A stretch of DNA of 64,000 bases from Prinsepia uniflora (taxonomy: Eukaryota; Streptophyta; Magnoliopsida; Rosales; Rosaceae): positions 73,100,752 through 73,164,751 of the forward strand of contig CM064872.1 in assembly GCA_032719365.1 (NCBI GenBank). Direction: 5' to 3'. A program made the position numbers and the translations under genes. The stretch's first letter is position 1; every line of letters begins with the position of its first letter. This document shows, piece by piece, positions 24,801 through 35,512 of this stretch. Below the pieces are notes generated by a model. It searched no databases, had not been told where the DNA came from, and saw nothing but the letters and a program-made list of their open reading frames with translations.

Positions 24801-25159
24801 CTACGTAACGGTCTTCGGCCCTCGGCCATCGGACCTCCCGATCAAAAAGTCAACTTTTGACCTCCTATTCACCTAAATTACCAAAATGCCCCTAAACTTC
24901 CGAACGTCATAACTTCCTCCATGAACGTCGGAATTGAACGTACCACCTGTCTATGAACTCGTGACGTCACGAACTACGTCACGGTCATCGGTCAAAGTCC
25001 CTTTGACCGCCCGATCGAAAAGTCAACGTTTTGCCACCACCAAGGGTAAAACGGTCATTCCGCATCGTTCGTCCGATTTAGCCTAACTAATCACCGATTA
25101 ACCTCACTAATCGTGATTAGTCACTAATCTAATCATGGAATTTGGGACGGATCGTTACA
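21845..25159 (-). mobile_element. LTR S5 (minus), fused to its own inverted copy
   Basis: Minus-strand LTR of about 3.3 kb, from TGTAACGATCCG at 25159 to GGGATGGGTTCTGT near 21845. The usual final CA is merged into the inverted junction (CCACAGAACCC in place of TGACAGAACCC). A polypurine-type tract (25161-25172 on the other strand) adjoins its start, so it was the 3' LTR of a minus-strand element whose interior extends to higher coordinates. It contains 50-bp tandem repeats and a TGACGTCA array shared with the left arm. Confidence 0.75.
22589..22820. repeat. About 50-bp tandem repeat, five units
   Basis: Units start with CATGCCGGTTCCCATAAACC at about 22641, 22691, 22741 and 22791, with a more diverged first unit at 22589. 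Each holds CCGTCATGAACC. The array lies in the unique spacer between the two inverted LTR arms. Confidence 0.85.
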
Positions 25160-28100
25160 ACCTTCCCTCCTTAATTAATTTCGTCCCCGAAATTCCAACC
25201 GACCTAAACCCAACCGTTCTTCCCTCCTTAATTAGTTTCATTCTCGAAACTCCAATTATCTTGATTCCATATCCACCCTGTGGAAAGTAGAATCGACCTC
25301 GAAACTCGTGTACACTCGTACACCCACTAACCAGAATGATACTCGTCTGCTACTAGACGTACCACTAACGCTCACGTCGCATCGTCTACATTCGACCACG
25401 TCGAATAGCAGAAGTAGTACGCTCCGAACTGACACCACTTGTCAGATCTACCATTTCGTTGACACAACAACTCGACGGTTCCTTACTAGATCTCCACCCA
25501 ACGATCCACGCTGACACATCTGACAAACTGCCACCACTTGACAGTCGCCAGTCAAAAACTGATATGACACACTCGTGGTTACACTAACCACAAGCATTTC
25601 ACTCGACCTGTGTGTAACTAGACCCATCAGAAATACCATGACCCACTGCACAGTATCCAATGTCCAGTCCACGACCTCAACTAATCCGATGGTATCAGAA
25701 CCAATCCGACTACCAATACGCTCTCCAACGCACCACCGGTATCTCCTATATACCGTCACCAGGCACGACAAGTCTGCCTAGTATCGTACCTTGAACAACG
25801 TACAAGGTACGTACATCTACCCATCAATCAGACTACAACCACCTAGGTCATAACCAATCACGTTTCTACGATGGAGTCCATTTATCCAATCCAGTATTAG
25901 ACAAATCGAAACTCCGACCCATTATTTATTTCCAAATCCGAATCCGAATCTGCAATTTCGTAAGAAAGCCCGGATCCAAACCCAGAAATCATATCTATAA
26001 TCATGTCCAAATTCGAATCCGAAATCATCATTCCGTAAACCGGCATTTGGAATAACCATTCTGAACCCAAATCCATAAAAGAAATCCACAATCAAGCTCT
26101 AGAATCAAATCCTAAATCGTCACCCAGAATCCGATTCCAAAACCCAAATCCAGAAATCCTCTTTCAAGTTCCAAAATCAAATCCTGAATCGTCATCCAGA
26201 AATCTGATTCCAAAACCTGAAATCTCGTTCTCTTCTACCAAGACGCATTATATCTGAACCTATCGGATACCCGTTCAAATGATTACACAATACAATCGAT
26301 TGACTTCATAGGGAAGCCAATCACAACATCAACACCACACTAGGTCTGACAATATCCGACCTCGTCAGACCCCTACTCAGGCGTAATATACCATATGGGA
26401 TTTACCTCGAAAAGAAGTTCAGTCCCATCATCCTCAACTCCAACATCCAGGTAAGAGTGATAAACTCTCCACCCATCGGGATATCCAAATCACGATCCAT
26501 ATCCCACACTACGTCAACCGACCATAGACGTCACGATCCCCGATCGTCACGACGTCCAAAGTCCTCAACCCTTTCCCACATCTAAATAGATTAGTCAACG
26601 ACGAGTCACGCCGAGACTGTGGGTACTCACTGATTCCCTCGTATCGATCCTTGTCATTCCACCAAGGCAAAACAAGAATGATCGAATAATCCATCCTACG
26701 TGAATGCAAACAACACTCGATGCACTCACCACGTCAGGTAACCTGACATCGTCTGCCACCAAGTAGAGAATGAGGAATCTCAGTCACCTAACTTTGATAT
26801 ACTCATCTCCTCCTGATGATTCAGAACAGATCCCGGGTCCACCAACCAATACACGATCAGTGTACTAGTGGCAACCAACAACATCTATATCTTCAACGTC
26901 ATCTACCACCATTAATTATGGTAGAACCTGAGAAGTCACCCAAAATGACTTCGACATACCCAATACCAAAACGGAAAACCCACATTCCTCTCGTCACCTC
27001 AATCGCAACCTCTCGCGATTTCGAAGTTCCAACAAGATTGGAAACAACATACCCCGGACATCAACCACGTGGCCCCTAACCAGTTTAACTCTATCTGAGA
27101 CCTACTCTGGGACCACAGATACCGAATATATACGTAACTCGATGGAGTCACATCCCGACTCGTGACTCACCGTCATCACAATCACCGGCACCAGCACCCG
27201 CACTAGTACCAGTACACCAATGCATTATCACCTGCACTAGTATCAACACACAGGCATCCACACTAGTAGCAGCACACTAACACCAGTATCAGTATCAGCA
27301 CCCCGTGTGCAAACTGACAACCCTGAATCTCCGCTCATATCGAACGACGATCCCGTACCTCTACTCACATTGGAGAAACTCTACCTCTCTCGTACCCAAC
27401 AACTCTGGGTACAGTCACCCTGAACACTCATACGAGAAAAAGAAACGTCACCTGAACTTCACCGATTACCAACAATCGTAACTACAACCACTCTCGGTAG
27501 TAGTGCCTGCCACAACTCGTGCAGACCAAGCCACCAGATATAGCGATCTAGACTCCGCATCCAACGGAATCCATCGACCGTACCAACTACTCCGTATCCC
27601 TGCTCCGGGATTCCATCGACAAGTACCAACCCTGATAACTTGTCCAACCAATCACTAACCAATCGTAACTCGACTCAACCAATGTCCTCTACCAGGTCAC
27701 CAATGACCTTAGTTGCACCAAACGACAACTAAAGTACTACGACAACCAACTATGTCTAACCGATAAATATAACCTCGACTGCGAAGTGCATTCCCAACAC
27801 AAGCTGACATGACCAGACCGACTAACGAATCCAAATTCGAATAGTCGTCCAAGTCAAACCACTCGTCAACTCGCCTTTCCGAACCATACCCACCAAGGTA
27901 GGGTTCCACAATCACACCTAGAGTTCCCCAGAACCCAACTGCGAAAAGCAGTATAATCCACGATCTGACCGACCCCGCGGTCTGGACATCATAAAGACGT
28001 CAATCCAATCCTACCGTCAATCCAACTCGGATTCCTCAAATCCGGTTGCTAACTGCCAACTGCAGTAAATCCATTTAACTCAACATAATCTGACCATCTA

Positions 28101-28235
28101 ATGGTTACAACTCCTAACCAGTCGTCGGAATCGATCCTACGACATCGTGAAAGACGATCCCAACTAACCGTCTCACAATCTCACTCCAAAATACGAACAC
28201 GTTAATCCCTTTGTAGGGTCCCGCACTGCCAACCT
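25160..28235. other. Unclassified retrotransposon interior, non-coding
   Basis: Begins with the tract CCTTCCCTCCTTAA next to S5, with a second near-copy about 60 bp on (25223), as expected upstream of a 3' LTR on the minus strand. Bases 25880-26240 resemble LTR sequence (GAATCCGAATCC, CCGGCATTTGGAATAACC) like 2940-3150 in S2. Bases 27179-27305 are a degenerate CACTAGTACC repeat. No frame resembles gag or pol. There is no primer-binding site or 5' LTR at the right edge; the sequence joins G1 gag near 28236. It may be the interior of a large non-autonomous element. Confidence 0.5.
27179..27305. repeat. Degenerate CACTAGTACC-like repeat
   Basis: Repeated short units with CACTAGTA/CAGTACAC/CAGCAC variants in a cytosine- and adenine-rich strand. 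It looks like a decayed minisatellite. No coding meaning is seen. Confidence 0.5.
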
Positions 28236-28657
28236 TGACAACATCAGGAAGGTCTCCTCGTACTCTGCTACAGTCTGGTCTCCCTGTCGGAGTTGCAGAA
28301 ACTCCGCCTCACGGGCGTTGCGAAACGACCGTGGATAAAACTGGTTGAGAAACCGTTCCCGGAAGGTCTCCCATGGAATGGTGTGAACGGTCCAGCCGGC
28401 CAGGACAAGGTTGTGCCACCATCGATAGGCGCTCCCATCCAGTAGGAAGGTCTCCAGTACGACACGCTCCTCCGGTGGACAGTGCATGACCTCGAAGATC
28501 CTCTCCCAGCGGTCAATCCACTGATGTGCTTCCTCGGGGTCAGTCCCCCACTAAAGTGCGTAGCACCCAGGCGCTGGGCCCGCTCAATGCTCGCAGTGTC
28601 TCCATTCCCTCCATTGCCCTCGTCAACACGTACACGGGGTTCACGTCGGGGAGGCAT
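28236..28657 (-). pseudogene. Gypsy G1 gag, N-terminal half
   Basis: ATG at 28655-28657 starts MPPRREPRVRVDEG, about 100 bp after the primer-binding site. A one-base deletion near 28545 shifts the frame after ATHFSGG. The second frame continues with MHCPPEERVVLETFLLDG, AYRWWHNLVLAGW, FLNQFYPRSF, REAEFLQLRQGDQTVAEYEE and ends after FLMLSR, where similarity to gag stops. The next gag codons in the family (about 25) are absent; the frame picks up again at 20472. So the inserted block came with a small deletion. Gag forms the particle shell. Confidence 0.88.
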
Positions 28658-28754
28658 ATCCAACTGTTAAGAGGCAAACAGGTTAAAAGACCTCGAAAGC
28701 GACCATGTACAATGTACAAACCGCTAACCTAGTACTCTGACTGCTAATCCTAAT

Positions 28755-28766
28755 GCTCTGATACCA
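28755..28766 (-). other. G1 primer-binding site (tRNA-iMet)
   Basis: Reads TGGTATCAGAGC on the minus strand, 3 bp from the 5' LTR end. Complementary to the 3' end of initiator-methionine tRNA. Confidence 0.85.
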
Positions 28767-28769
28767 AGC

Positions 28770-31388
28770 TGACAGGACCCGTCCCAATCCCACTGGGACC
28801 ACTCGGGGACGTGCCCCGCTCCCGTCTGACAATGACTCTAAACATACCAAAATTACCCTTAAATAAAAACTGAATACTTAAATAGATAGATAACGTACAA
28901 CAACAGTGTTTAAAGCGATACTGTCAGACAAGGGATAATAAAATAACAACACGTGATCACAATAGTCAGAGTACATTATTCGGTGCTCAACCTACCCACA
29001 AGTGGGTGTACAGGTGCACAGCTAAGCAAACTAAACCTCTGCCTCCTTTTCCGGGTCCTCCTCGTTTATTTCCGTGTCAGGGTCTGGAGGGGTCAGTAAA
29101 ACAAGAGTGAGTGGACCAAAAATAACAGTTTATAAATCAATTTAAGAATAAAATAATCATAAGGTTTTACCCCTCCGTTTTCCAAATCTTGCATGCAGTG
29201 AAAACATAATGTTATAATGAAATCAATCCATAAAACCACAATAATAATCGAAAGGAGAAACTAACATATCAGTGCACTGTAAAACCCAACCCAAATGATG
29301 TCACGGTTCTAAGGCTACGCGTTGCCACTCAGGGTCTCACACCCGAGACTCTCTAGGTACATCAGCTCCCGGTATCCCGGTCACTGCCCGAGGTATATGA
29401 ACATGCCTTCCTGAGAGTAAGCAGCCCAACGGGGGTCAACTCCACTCAGTCAGGGCCCCGTGACTACTCCAAGGTCCACCCAGGCCAACGACCCTCCCTG
29501 GAGGAGACAATATACACAGGTAGGAAAGTACAGTACAATAATAGTATAGTTTACCCTATGTCCCCCCGAAAATTCCACACAAAATCCACATATAATCCAG
29601 ACGGGTCTCATGCCCAAAAAATTGTAATAGCATATATAAACAGTTCACCTCAGACTCATCAAAATCATAAGTGGGAATAGTAAAATAGTATATGCATGCA
29701 AGCCTTTTATAAATCAAACAGCCCACTCACACTCGGTCCTTGCTGCTCAACGATCTCTAAAAACCTGTATTATTATACCTGAGAGTTACTTAAGGACCCT
29801 ATAACATCAATACCAAGACCCTAGAACAGATCCGCCTCAAAATTGCATCCCGGGCACTATTCCCGGTGCTTCAAACCCCATTTTGACTAACTTAATGATC
29901 TCCGATCGACACGAAACCACCTCCATTGGATCCGTATCGTCGAAACCTTAAAAATGGTACCGGCCCCACCAAAATCACTATTCACACGCTCCCCAACGTG
30001 CCTGGTCAACGCTGCTACAGTATTGCTGACGTCAGTAGTGACGTCATGATGACGTCAGCATGACGTCATCACTGACACTTGTCAGGTGACACGTGGCATG
30101 TTCTGATTGGTCCCTGGTCTGACAATATCTGACAGGATGACGTCATCATGACGTTATAAGTGACGTCAGCATGATGACATCATCATTGCTACAGTACCGG
30201 GTCAGCCCGTTTGACTGGAACCGGGTTGCCGTTGATCCACGGCTTGACCCGATTCCACCGTACGTTTCCGGCCACCATTTTCGACGAGGTTCATCCGTAT
30301 AGGGTCGTCTAGGTCTGTTCTATGGTTCTACAACCTCAAAACAGAAAGAAAACGAGAAGAAACTCACCAGTCCTTGCTGAACTTCACGGCCAGAAATCCG
30401 GTCGCAGTCTCCGGCGATCCACGCCGTCTCAATCGTCCAAGACAGTCCCAAACAGCTCGTCTCTAGCACTAGGACATGTCCATAACCTAAGGATTGATTT
30501 CTATGCATTAAAACGGGTTGGTTCGAAACAGGGGAGTAAAAACGGGTTCTCGGGTTTTGGGCCTTACCGCCGCCGTAGCCTTCGTCGCCTGCTCAGTCGT
30601 GCTCCTGGGGTCCTCACGGTGTCAACTGGAGCTTCACTTGGGTCGAGGTGGTGAAAATGTGCGGTGTTGCTTCTTGGACCCGATTCCTCTGTGTTTCGGG
30701 TCTGAGTTTTGCACGGGTTTTTCAGGGCAGGGAAATGGATGGTGGTGGCTGGTGGTGCACGGTGGTGCTAAGGAGATGATGGTGGTGCTGTGTGTGGTCG
30801 GTTGATGGTGTGCAGGTTGCTGGTTTGTGCGTTTGGATCGAGAGAAAATGGAAAGGAAGGTGCACGGTTTAGGGGGGATGGATGTGTATGTGTTTGTGTT
30901 TGAGAGAAAAAGGGAGATGATCGTGCATGAAGAAGAAAAAGCAGACTAAAATGGAAGGCTGGGATGAGTTTAGGCAGAAAATCCAATGGCTAGGATTTAA
31001 TGAGGCAAATAAATGAATATAAAATAGGTAAATAGTTGTAAGGTTGCTTTATTGGAATAGTATGGACTTGGATGAGTGACACTTGTCACTCATCCGCTAG
31101 TTTGATTCAAATCTGACTTGGCACGGATTCCCATAATTAATTAATATTTTATTCTGTTGTTCTCGGTTCGTAAATTCCGCTAAAACACGTCCGTGACCAT
31201 AACTTCTTCATACGAACTCCGATTTCGGCGTGCCGCCTGCCTACGGATTCGTGACGTCCCGACATACGTCATAGTCATGGGTCAAAGCCCAAATTATCTC
31301 TCGGGTTAAAAGTCAAAGTTTCCCCCCTTCAGGGGCAAAATAGTCTTTTTATATTAAAATATTATTATTCTTGGTTCGGGTCGTTACA
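28770..31388 (-). mobile_element. 5' LTR of G1
   Basis: 2619-bp LTR, TGTAACGACCCG at 31388 to GACGGGTCCTGTCA at 28770, next to the primer-binding site. It directly abuts Copia integrase at 31389, the insertion point of G1 in C1. It holds a TGACGTCA array (30029-30180) and the 26-bp palindrome (31070-31095). Frames at 30322-30986 recur in the duplicate and are LTR sequence. The matching 3' LTR is not in the window. Confidence 0.88.
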
Positions 31389-33800
31389 CTTTATGTCGCC
31401 CGAGCTTTGCATTTTCAAACCCATTTACCTTCGAATTTTTGGGCTGATTGTGTTCTCACCTTCGTTTACCTCATTAATTGTTTACCTACCCCTTTACTTT
31501 CCAATTTCTCTCCTTATGCTCACCTTTATAATCAGTCTCCCACTTTCACCCATCTACGTGTTTTTGGTTGTGTTTGTTATGCCACCAATGTCCACCCACT
31601 TCACAAATTTGACTCTCGTGCTCATTATTGCATTTTTTTCGATTACCCCATGGGTCAAAAGGGCTACAAATGAGATGATTTAGATACCCACCAATTCTTT
31701 TTTATCCAGTATGTCAAATTCCATGAACATATTTTTCCCTTTTCCACACCCACAATCCCTCACGACCTTCCCACCACTGTTTTACCATCGCCCCACAAGA
31801 TTACCTCGACCTTCTTGCAGGCACACAGTCATCTGCCACCATAGGCTATCCCCCTTATGGACCTACCCGTTGGGTAGCTCGCAGGTCCACCTTCTGCTCT
31901 ACCTGTTGACCAGCCCATAAGCCCACCTATTACCCACCCCGCATGCCCATCTCCTGCTCTGCTTGTCAGCACACTTCCTACTCTGCCAGTCAGCCTATTT
32001 ACTAGACCCCTTCCTATGACATAGTCCCCTGTTCCCAGCCCAATTCCCAAGAACCCCACTCATGGACCCTCATCACCGCCTAGCCCTCTGAACCCCTTCC
32101 CCCCTTTATGCCTCCACCCACACATGCCATCCTCCCGCTTGGCACAACAATTATAGTATGGTCCAACATGTTTTTACTCCCATCCTCCTCCTCATTGCCC
32201 TCATTGCCTGGTCTTCTCAACGGTACAAAATACCCTTTATCCAACTACTTATTTTTTTTTTCCAATTTATGTCATTCGCGTCGTGTTTTTTAACCATCAT
32301 TTTAGGTCACCATGGGCCACTTCGTATGCCCAGGCTATTCAAGATCCTCTTTGGCAAGCTGCTATGCAACTTGAGTTAGGTGCTTTACAATACAATCATA
32401 CATGGAGTTTGGTTCTTTTACCACCTGGTCATAAACCCATTGGCTTCAAATGGGTTTATAAAATCAAGTATAAATCTAATGGCACTATCGAACGTTATAA
32501 GGCTCGCCTTTTTGCCAAAAGTTATACTCATATCGAAGGTGTTGATCTTGAGACTTTCTCTCCCACTACTAAACTCACTACTCTCCGCTGCCTCCTTACC
32601 ATGGCTTATGCACGTGGTTGGTTCATTCATAAACTCGATGTTTAGAATGCTTTCCTCCATGGTGATTTATCTGAAGAAGTTTACATGGATCTGCCACCTG
32701 GTGTTCGCCAACATGGGGGGAATCTTGTATGTCGGCTGCACAAATCTTTGTGTGGTCTCAAACAAGCTTCCTGTAACTAGTTTTCCACATTTTTTGCTGC
32801 CATTCAACGAGCTGGCTTCTGCTAGTCTACTGCTAATTACTCACTTTTCACCAAAACCAACGGTTTCTCCCTCACTATTGTTTTAATCTATGATGATGAT
32901 ATCCTCCTTACAGGGAATGATTTACAAGAGATGACACTTCTCAAAGCTTATCTCCTCAAACACTTTCGTATCAAGGATCTTAGAGATTTGAAATACTTTT
33001 TGGGCATTAAATTCTCTCATCTTAGAAAGGAATCTTTATGTCACAACAAAAAATATGCTCTAGATATTCTACAAGTTTTCGGACTCCTTGGGGCACGATA
33101 TGATACCTTCCATATGGAACAACACTTAAAGCTCACTCCAATGGATGGTGCACCACTTCATGACTCGACTCAGTACAGGAGGTTAGTGGGTCGCTTAATT
33201 TATCTCCCCATGACGAGGCCTGACATTGTATATTCAGTACAATCTTTGAGTCAATTTATGCACCAACCTAGAAAACCACATTGAGAAGCTGCACTTCGCA
33301 TCTTGAGCTACATCAAAGGCACTTCTAGTCAAGGATTATTCTTTCCAGGTGACATCACTCTTTCATTGAGTACCTATTGTGACTCGAACCATGCTAGTTG
33401 TCTTACTACTCGTAAGTCAACTACAGGTTAATGTGTGTCTTTTGGGAAAGTCCCTTATCTCTTAGAAATCCAAGAAACAGTCACATGTTGCCAAATCAAC
33501 CATTGAAGCAGAATATCGTGACATGGCAAGCACATGCTTGGAAATTACTTGGTTATGTTATGTCTTGGAAGATCTACATGTTCATATCACTCAACCAACT
33601 TCGTTTTTTTTTTTTTGTGTGATAATCAAGCAGCTTTACATATAGCAGCTAATCAGGTCTACAAAACATATTGAGGTTGATTGTCACATTGTGATGGGAA
33701 AGCTTCAAGTCAAAATTGTTTCACCCTTTTTCGTTCAGTCACGTGTTCAGTTGGCAGACATCTTCACTAAGGCTTTTTGGAAAAGCTGACTTCGTTTCAT
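31389..33800 (+). pseudogene. Copia C1 pol: integrase end, reverse transcriptase, RNase H
   Basis: Integrase tail (ARALHFQTHLPSNFWADCV) with a TGA at about 31671. A Pro/Ser-rich linker follows to about 32300. RT starts with SYAQAIQDPLWQAAM, then GFKWVYKIKYKSNGTIERYKA and TFSPTTKLTTLRCLL. A TAG at 32643-32645 replaces Gln before NAFLHGDL. The catalytic YVDD box reads YDDD (32889-32900), so a key position is altered. Then FLGIKFSH and RPDIVYSVQSLSQFMHQP, and an RNase H with several stops (CDSNHASCLTTRKSTTG, then LADIFTKAF near 33755). RT and RNase H copy element RNA; this copy is dead by many lesions. Confidence 0.88.
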
Positions 33801-33834
33801 TAAGTGGCAAGTTGGGATTTCATAACATTCTTAT

Positions 33835-33922
33835 TGTGGGATTTTACTTCTTCCCAAAGTTATTGGGTTGTATATATTTTGTACGTTTGCTACTTAATAA
33901 TATTCATTGGAAAATTATCCCA
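33835..33922 (+). repeat. C1 3' LTR (88 bp)
   Basis: TGTGGGATTTTAC to TTATCCCA, matching 7340-7427. It follows the end of the Copia RNase H region by some 30-40 bp and is followed by TTTAT, near-identical to the CTTAT before the 5' LTR. Confidence 0.75.
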
Positions 33923-34713
33923 TTTATTAAGAAGACCAGACAAATTAAAATTGGCAATAAATCGTGTCATGTTAGATTCATATCATGTTATCGTGTTATA
34001 AACATTGTTTTATTCAAATATACCCAATATAAATTCGACCATTTTAATAACCCTTATAATTCATTTAATAAGCAGGTTAATTAACCGATGACCTATTATT
34101 GATCTAAAATATACCCATTTATTATAAAAGTTAAAAAATTATTATTCATCTTAACAATTAATTTAAAATTCATCTATTTATTCTACATGTCATAATAAAT
34201 TGATAAGAAAATAACCTAAAAATTTAATTATATGAACTTTAAAACCGTGTCAAAAATTATTACTTCTTAAACACCCCTAGCAAATGCCCCTCAAGCCTCC
34301 TTTTTTTCGTACGTTTTTAATTTAAACTTCAGACCAACAGCCCAAAATAATGTTTAAAACTTTAAACAATTAAAACCCTAGTCATTTTATTCTTTTAATA
34401 AAGCTCTCAGCTTGCATATCGGAGACCACGTGGGTCAGGTACGACGTTGCCCTACTTTTGGTCAAAAAACGACAAAACAGAACGAATGAGTCAAATGAGT
34501 CAATGAAGAACAAAACAAAATTATCGAAGTCATTGAAATTAATTTAATTGTGCAATTAAATATATATGATTAGAATTAGATCACAACAAAATAATAATAA
34601 TTTCAATAAGACCATTAATGCAGGAGCAGACGTAGAACCACCGTTCAATAGTCACAATTCATTCCATCCTCTAGAAACTAATAATGAAAACCAAAAATAG
34701 TAATTATATATAA
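33923..34713. other. AT-rich spacer with a possible hAT-like remnant
   Basis: No coding frame. Bases about 33950-34280 have the AT-rich, CGTGTCA-containing style of hAT-type miniature elements and end near ACACCCCTAG (34271-34280), a typical hAT right end. A matching left end is not evident. Beyond 34280 it is plain AT-rich DNA leading to the 3' side of the AGP gene. Confidence 0.4.
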
Positions 34714-34719
34714 ATTATT
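34714..34719 (-). terminator. Possible polyadenylation signal for the AGP gene
   Basis: AATAAT on the minus strand, about 95 bp after the stop codon, in an AT-rich stretch. Plant poly(A) signals are loose, so this is a weak call. Confidence 0.3.
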
Positions 34720-34813
34720 CTAACCCACAAATATAAAAGGAAACTTAGGATCTGTCCGCCGCATCTCTCTCCCGGTGACCAAACTGCTCAAAAAGGGCTT
34801 CTCCGCTGCAGAT

Positions 34814-35407
34814 CTAGGCCAAAAGCGACGCCGCAATGACGGCCGCGGCGGCCACATAACCGGTAGCGAAGACTCTGCTCATGGCGGCTCCAGATGGGGC
34901 AGGTGCCTCGGCCGTCGGGGAGGAAGAGGCGGCGGTTGGAGTAGTGGCGGAGGCATCGGGAGCCAGTGAGGACGACGAGGTCGGTGGGGCTGGTGGAGAG
35001 CTGGATGGAGATAAGGATGGAGACGATGAAAAGGAGGTGGTTGGAGCGGAGGAATCAGAGGATTTTGGAGCGGATGAGGAAGAGGTGGTTGGGGAAGCCG
35101 CAGGGGCAGAGGCCTTAGGAGCCTGAGTTGACGCCGAGGGAGTGGCTGCTGGGGTGGCAGAGGGTGTCTTGGCTGCAGGAGTGGAGGTGGGTGCTGGGGT
35201 GTTGGTTGGTGGTGGAGCGGAAGCCGGAGTCTTGGCCGTTGGTGCTTGGCTATTGGCTGGTGGCTGAGACTGCTGCGGAGGTTGCTGAGACTGCTGGCCT
35301 CCGCTGGGTGCTGCGGAGGGAGCCTGGGCCTTATCGTCAGCCGCCAAGGCTGGGCCGGCTACGAGAGCAAGAGCCATCATCATCAGCATGAATGCAGAGC
35401 GAGCCAT
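34814..35407 (-). CDS. Classical arabinogalactan protein, GPI-anchored
   Basis: Intact single-exon frame of 197 residues. Residues 1-22 (MARSAFMLMMMALALVAGPALA) form a signal peptide with an ALA cleavage site. Residues 23-170 are rich in Pro, Ala, Ser and Thr, with a Gln/Pro patch (QQSQQPPQQSQPP) and many AP, SP and TP dipeptides, the known sites for hydroxyproline arabinogalactan addition. No fasciclin, Lys-rich or other folded domain. The C-terminus (RVFATGYVAAAAVIAASLLA) is a hydrophobic GPI-anchor signal preceded by small residues (SGAA). The product is expected at the outer face of the plasma membrane or in the wall. The start at 35407 is chosen because the signal peptide begins there; upstream in-frame codons to 35602 are pyrimidine-rich leader and cross the TATA box. 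The antisense open frames are shadows. It is the only convincing host gene here. Confidence 0.88.
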   Translation of the reverse strand: MARSAFMLMMMALALVAGPALAADDKAQAPSAAPSGGQQSQQPPQQSQPPANSQAPTAKTPASAPPPTNTPAPTSTPAAKTPSATPAATPSASTQAPKASAPAASPTTSSSSAPKSSDSSAPTTSFSSSPSLSPSSSPPAPPTSSSSLAPDASATTPTAASSSPTAEAPAPSGAAMSRVFATGYVAAAAVIAASLLA

Positions 35408-35505
35408 TGTTCGTTGTTTTTTTGGAGAAGAAGCAGAGAGAAAAGAAAAAAGATAGACAGGGGAGAGAAAAGAGAGAAGGTACTTCGACAAAGACGAGGA
35501 AGAAC

Positions 35506-35512
35506 ATTTATA
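35506..35512 (-). promoter_or_regulatory. TATA box of the AGP gene
   Basis: TATAAAT on the minus strand, 100 bp upstream of the start codon. A CT-rich leader lies between, typical of strongly expressed plant genes. Transcription would start about 30 bp downstream, giving a 5' UTR of roughly 70 nt. Confidence 0.6.

Larger units (their letters stand above)
13176..31388 (-). mobile_element. Ty3/Gypsy element G1 (Tekay-like), broken and lacking its 3' LTR
   Basis: Minus-strand element: 5' LTR 31388-28770, primer-binding site 28766-28755, gag 28657 to about 28236, gag/protease/RT 20472-18500, RNase H/integrase start 14005-13176. It is interrupted by the 20473-28235 block and by solo LTR S3. It sits in the integrase of C1. 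The 3' LTR and the rest of integrase were lost at the 13175 junction. Clade assignment rests on polyprotein similarity to elements A and B, which show a chromodomain. Confidence 0.8.
28322..31807. repeat. Segmental duplicate, copy 2 (matches 9689-13175)
   Basis: Partner of 9689-13175. Here the sequence continues naturally at both ends: G1 gag continues to the left (down to about 28236) and Copia integrase continues into RT to the right. It is therefore the parental arrangement, and the other copy is the derived one. Confidence 0.88.
7340..33922 (+). mobile_element. Ty1/Copia element C1 (shell split by nested insertions)
   Basis: Plus-strand Copia element whose ends are 88-bp LTRs at 7340-7427 and 33835-33922. 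The flanks are CTTAT (7335-7339) and TTTAT (33923-33927), a near-perfect 5-bp target duplication. Remaining internal parts are gag (7531-8376), integrase C-terminal part, RT and RNase H (31389 to about 33800), and a duplicated integrase piece at 12757-13174. Protease and the N-terminal half of integrase are missing, lost with the left flank of the G1 insertion. Multiple stops show it is dead. About 23 kb of other elements now lies inside it. Confidence 0.8.

Noticed and set aside
25256..27915. Several frames of 60-107 codons in the unclassified interior
   Set aside because: Short, overlapping on both strands, with no recognisable motif and no support from context.
10137..31388. LTRs 10137-12756 and 28770-31388 as the two LTRs of a single element
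   Set aside because: Both carry the same gag fragment on one side and the same Copia integrase on the other, so they are duplicates of one 5' LTR.
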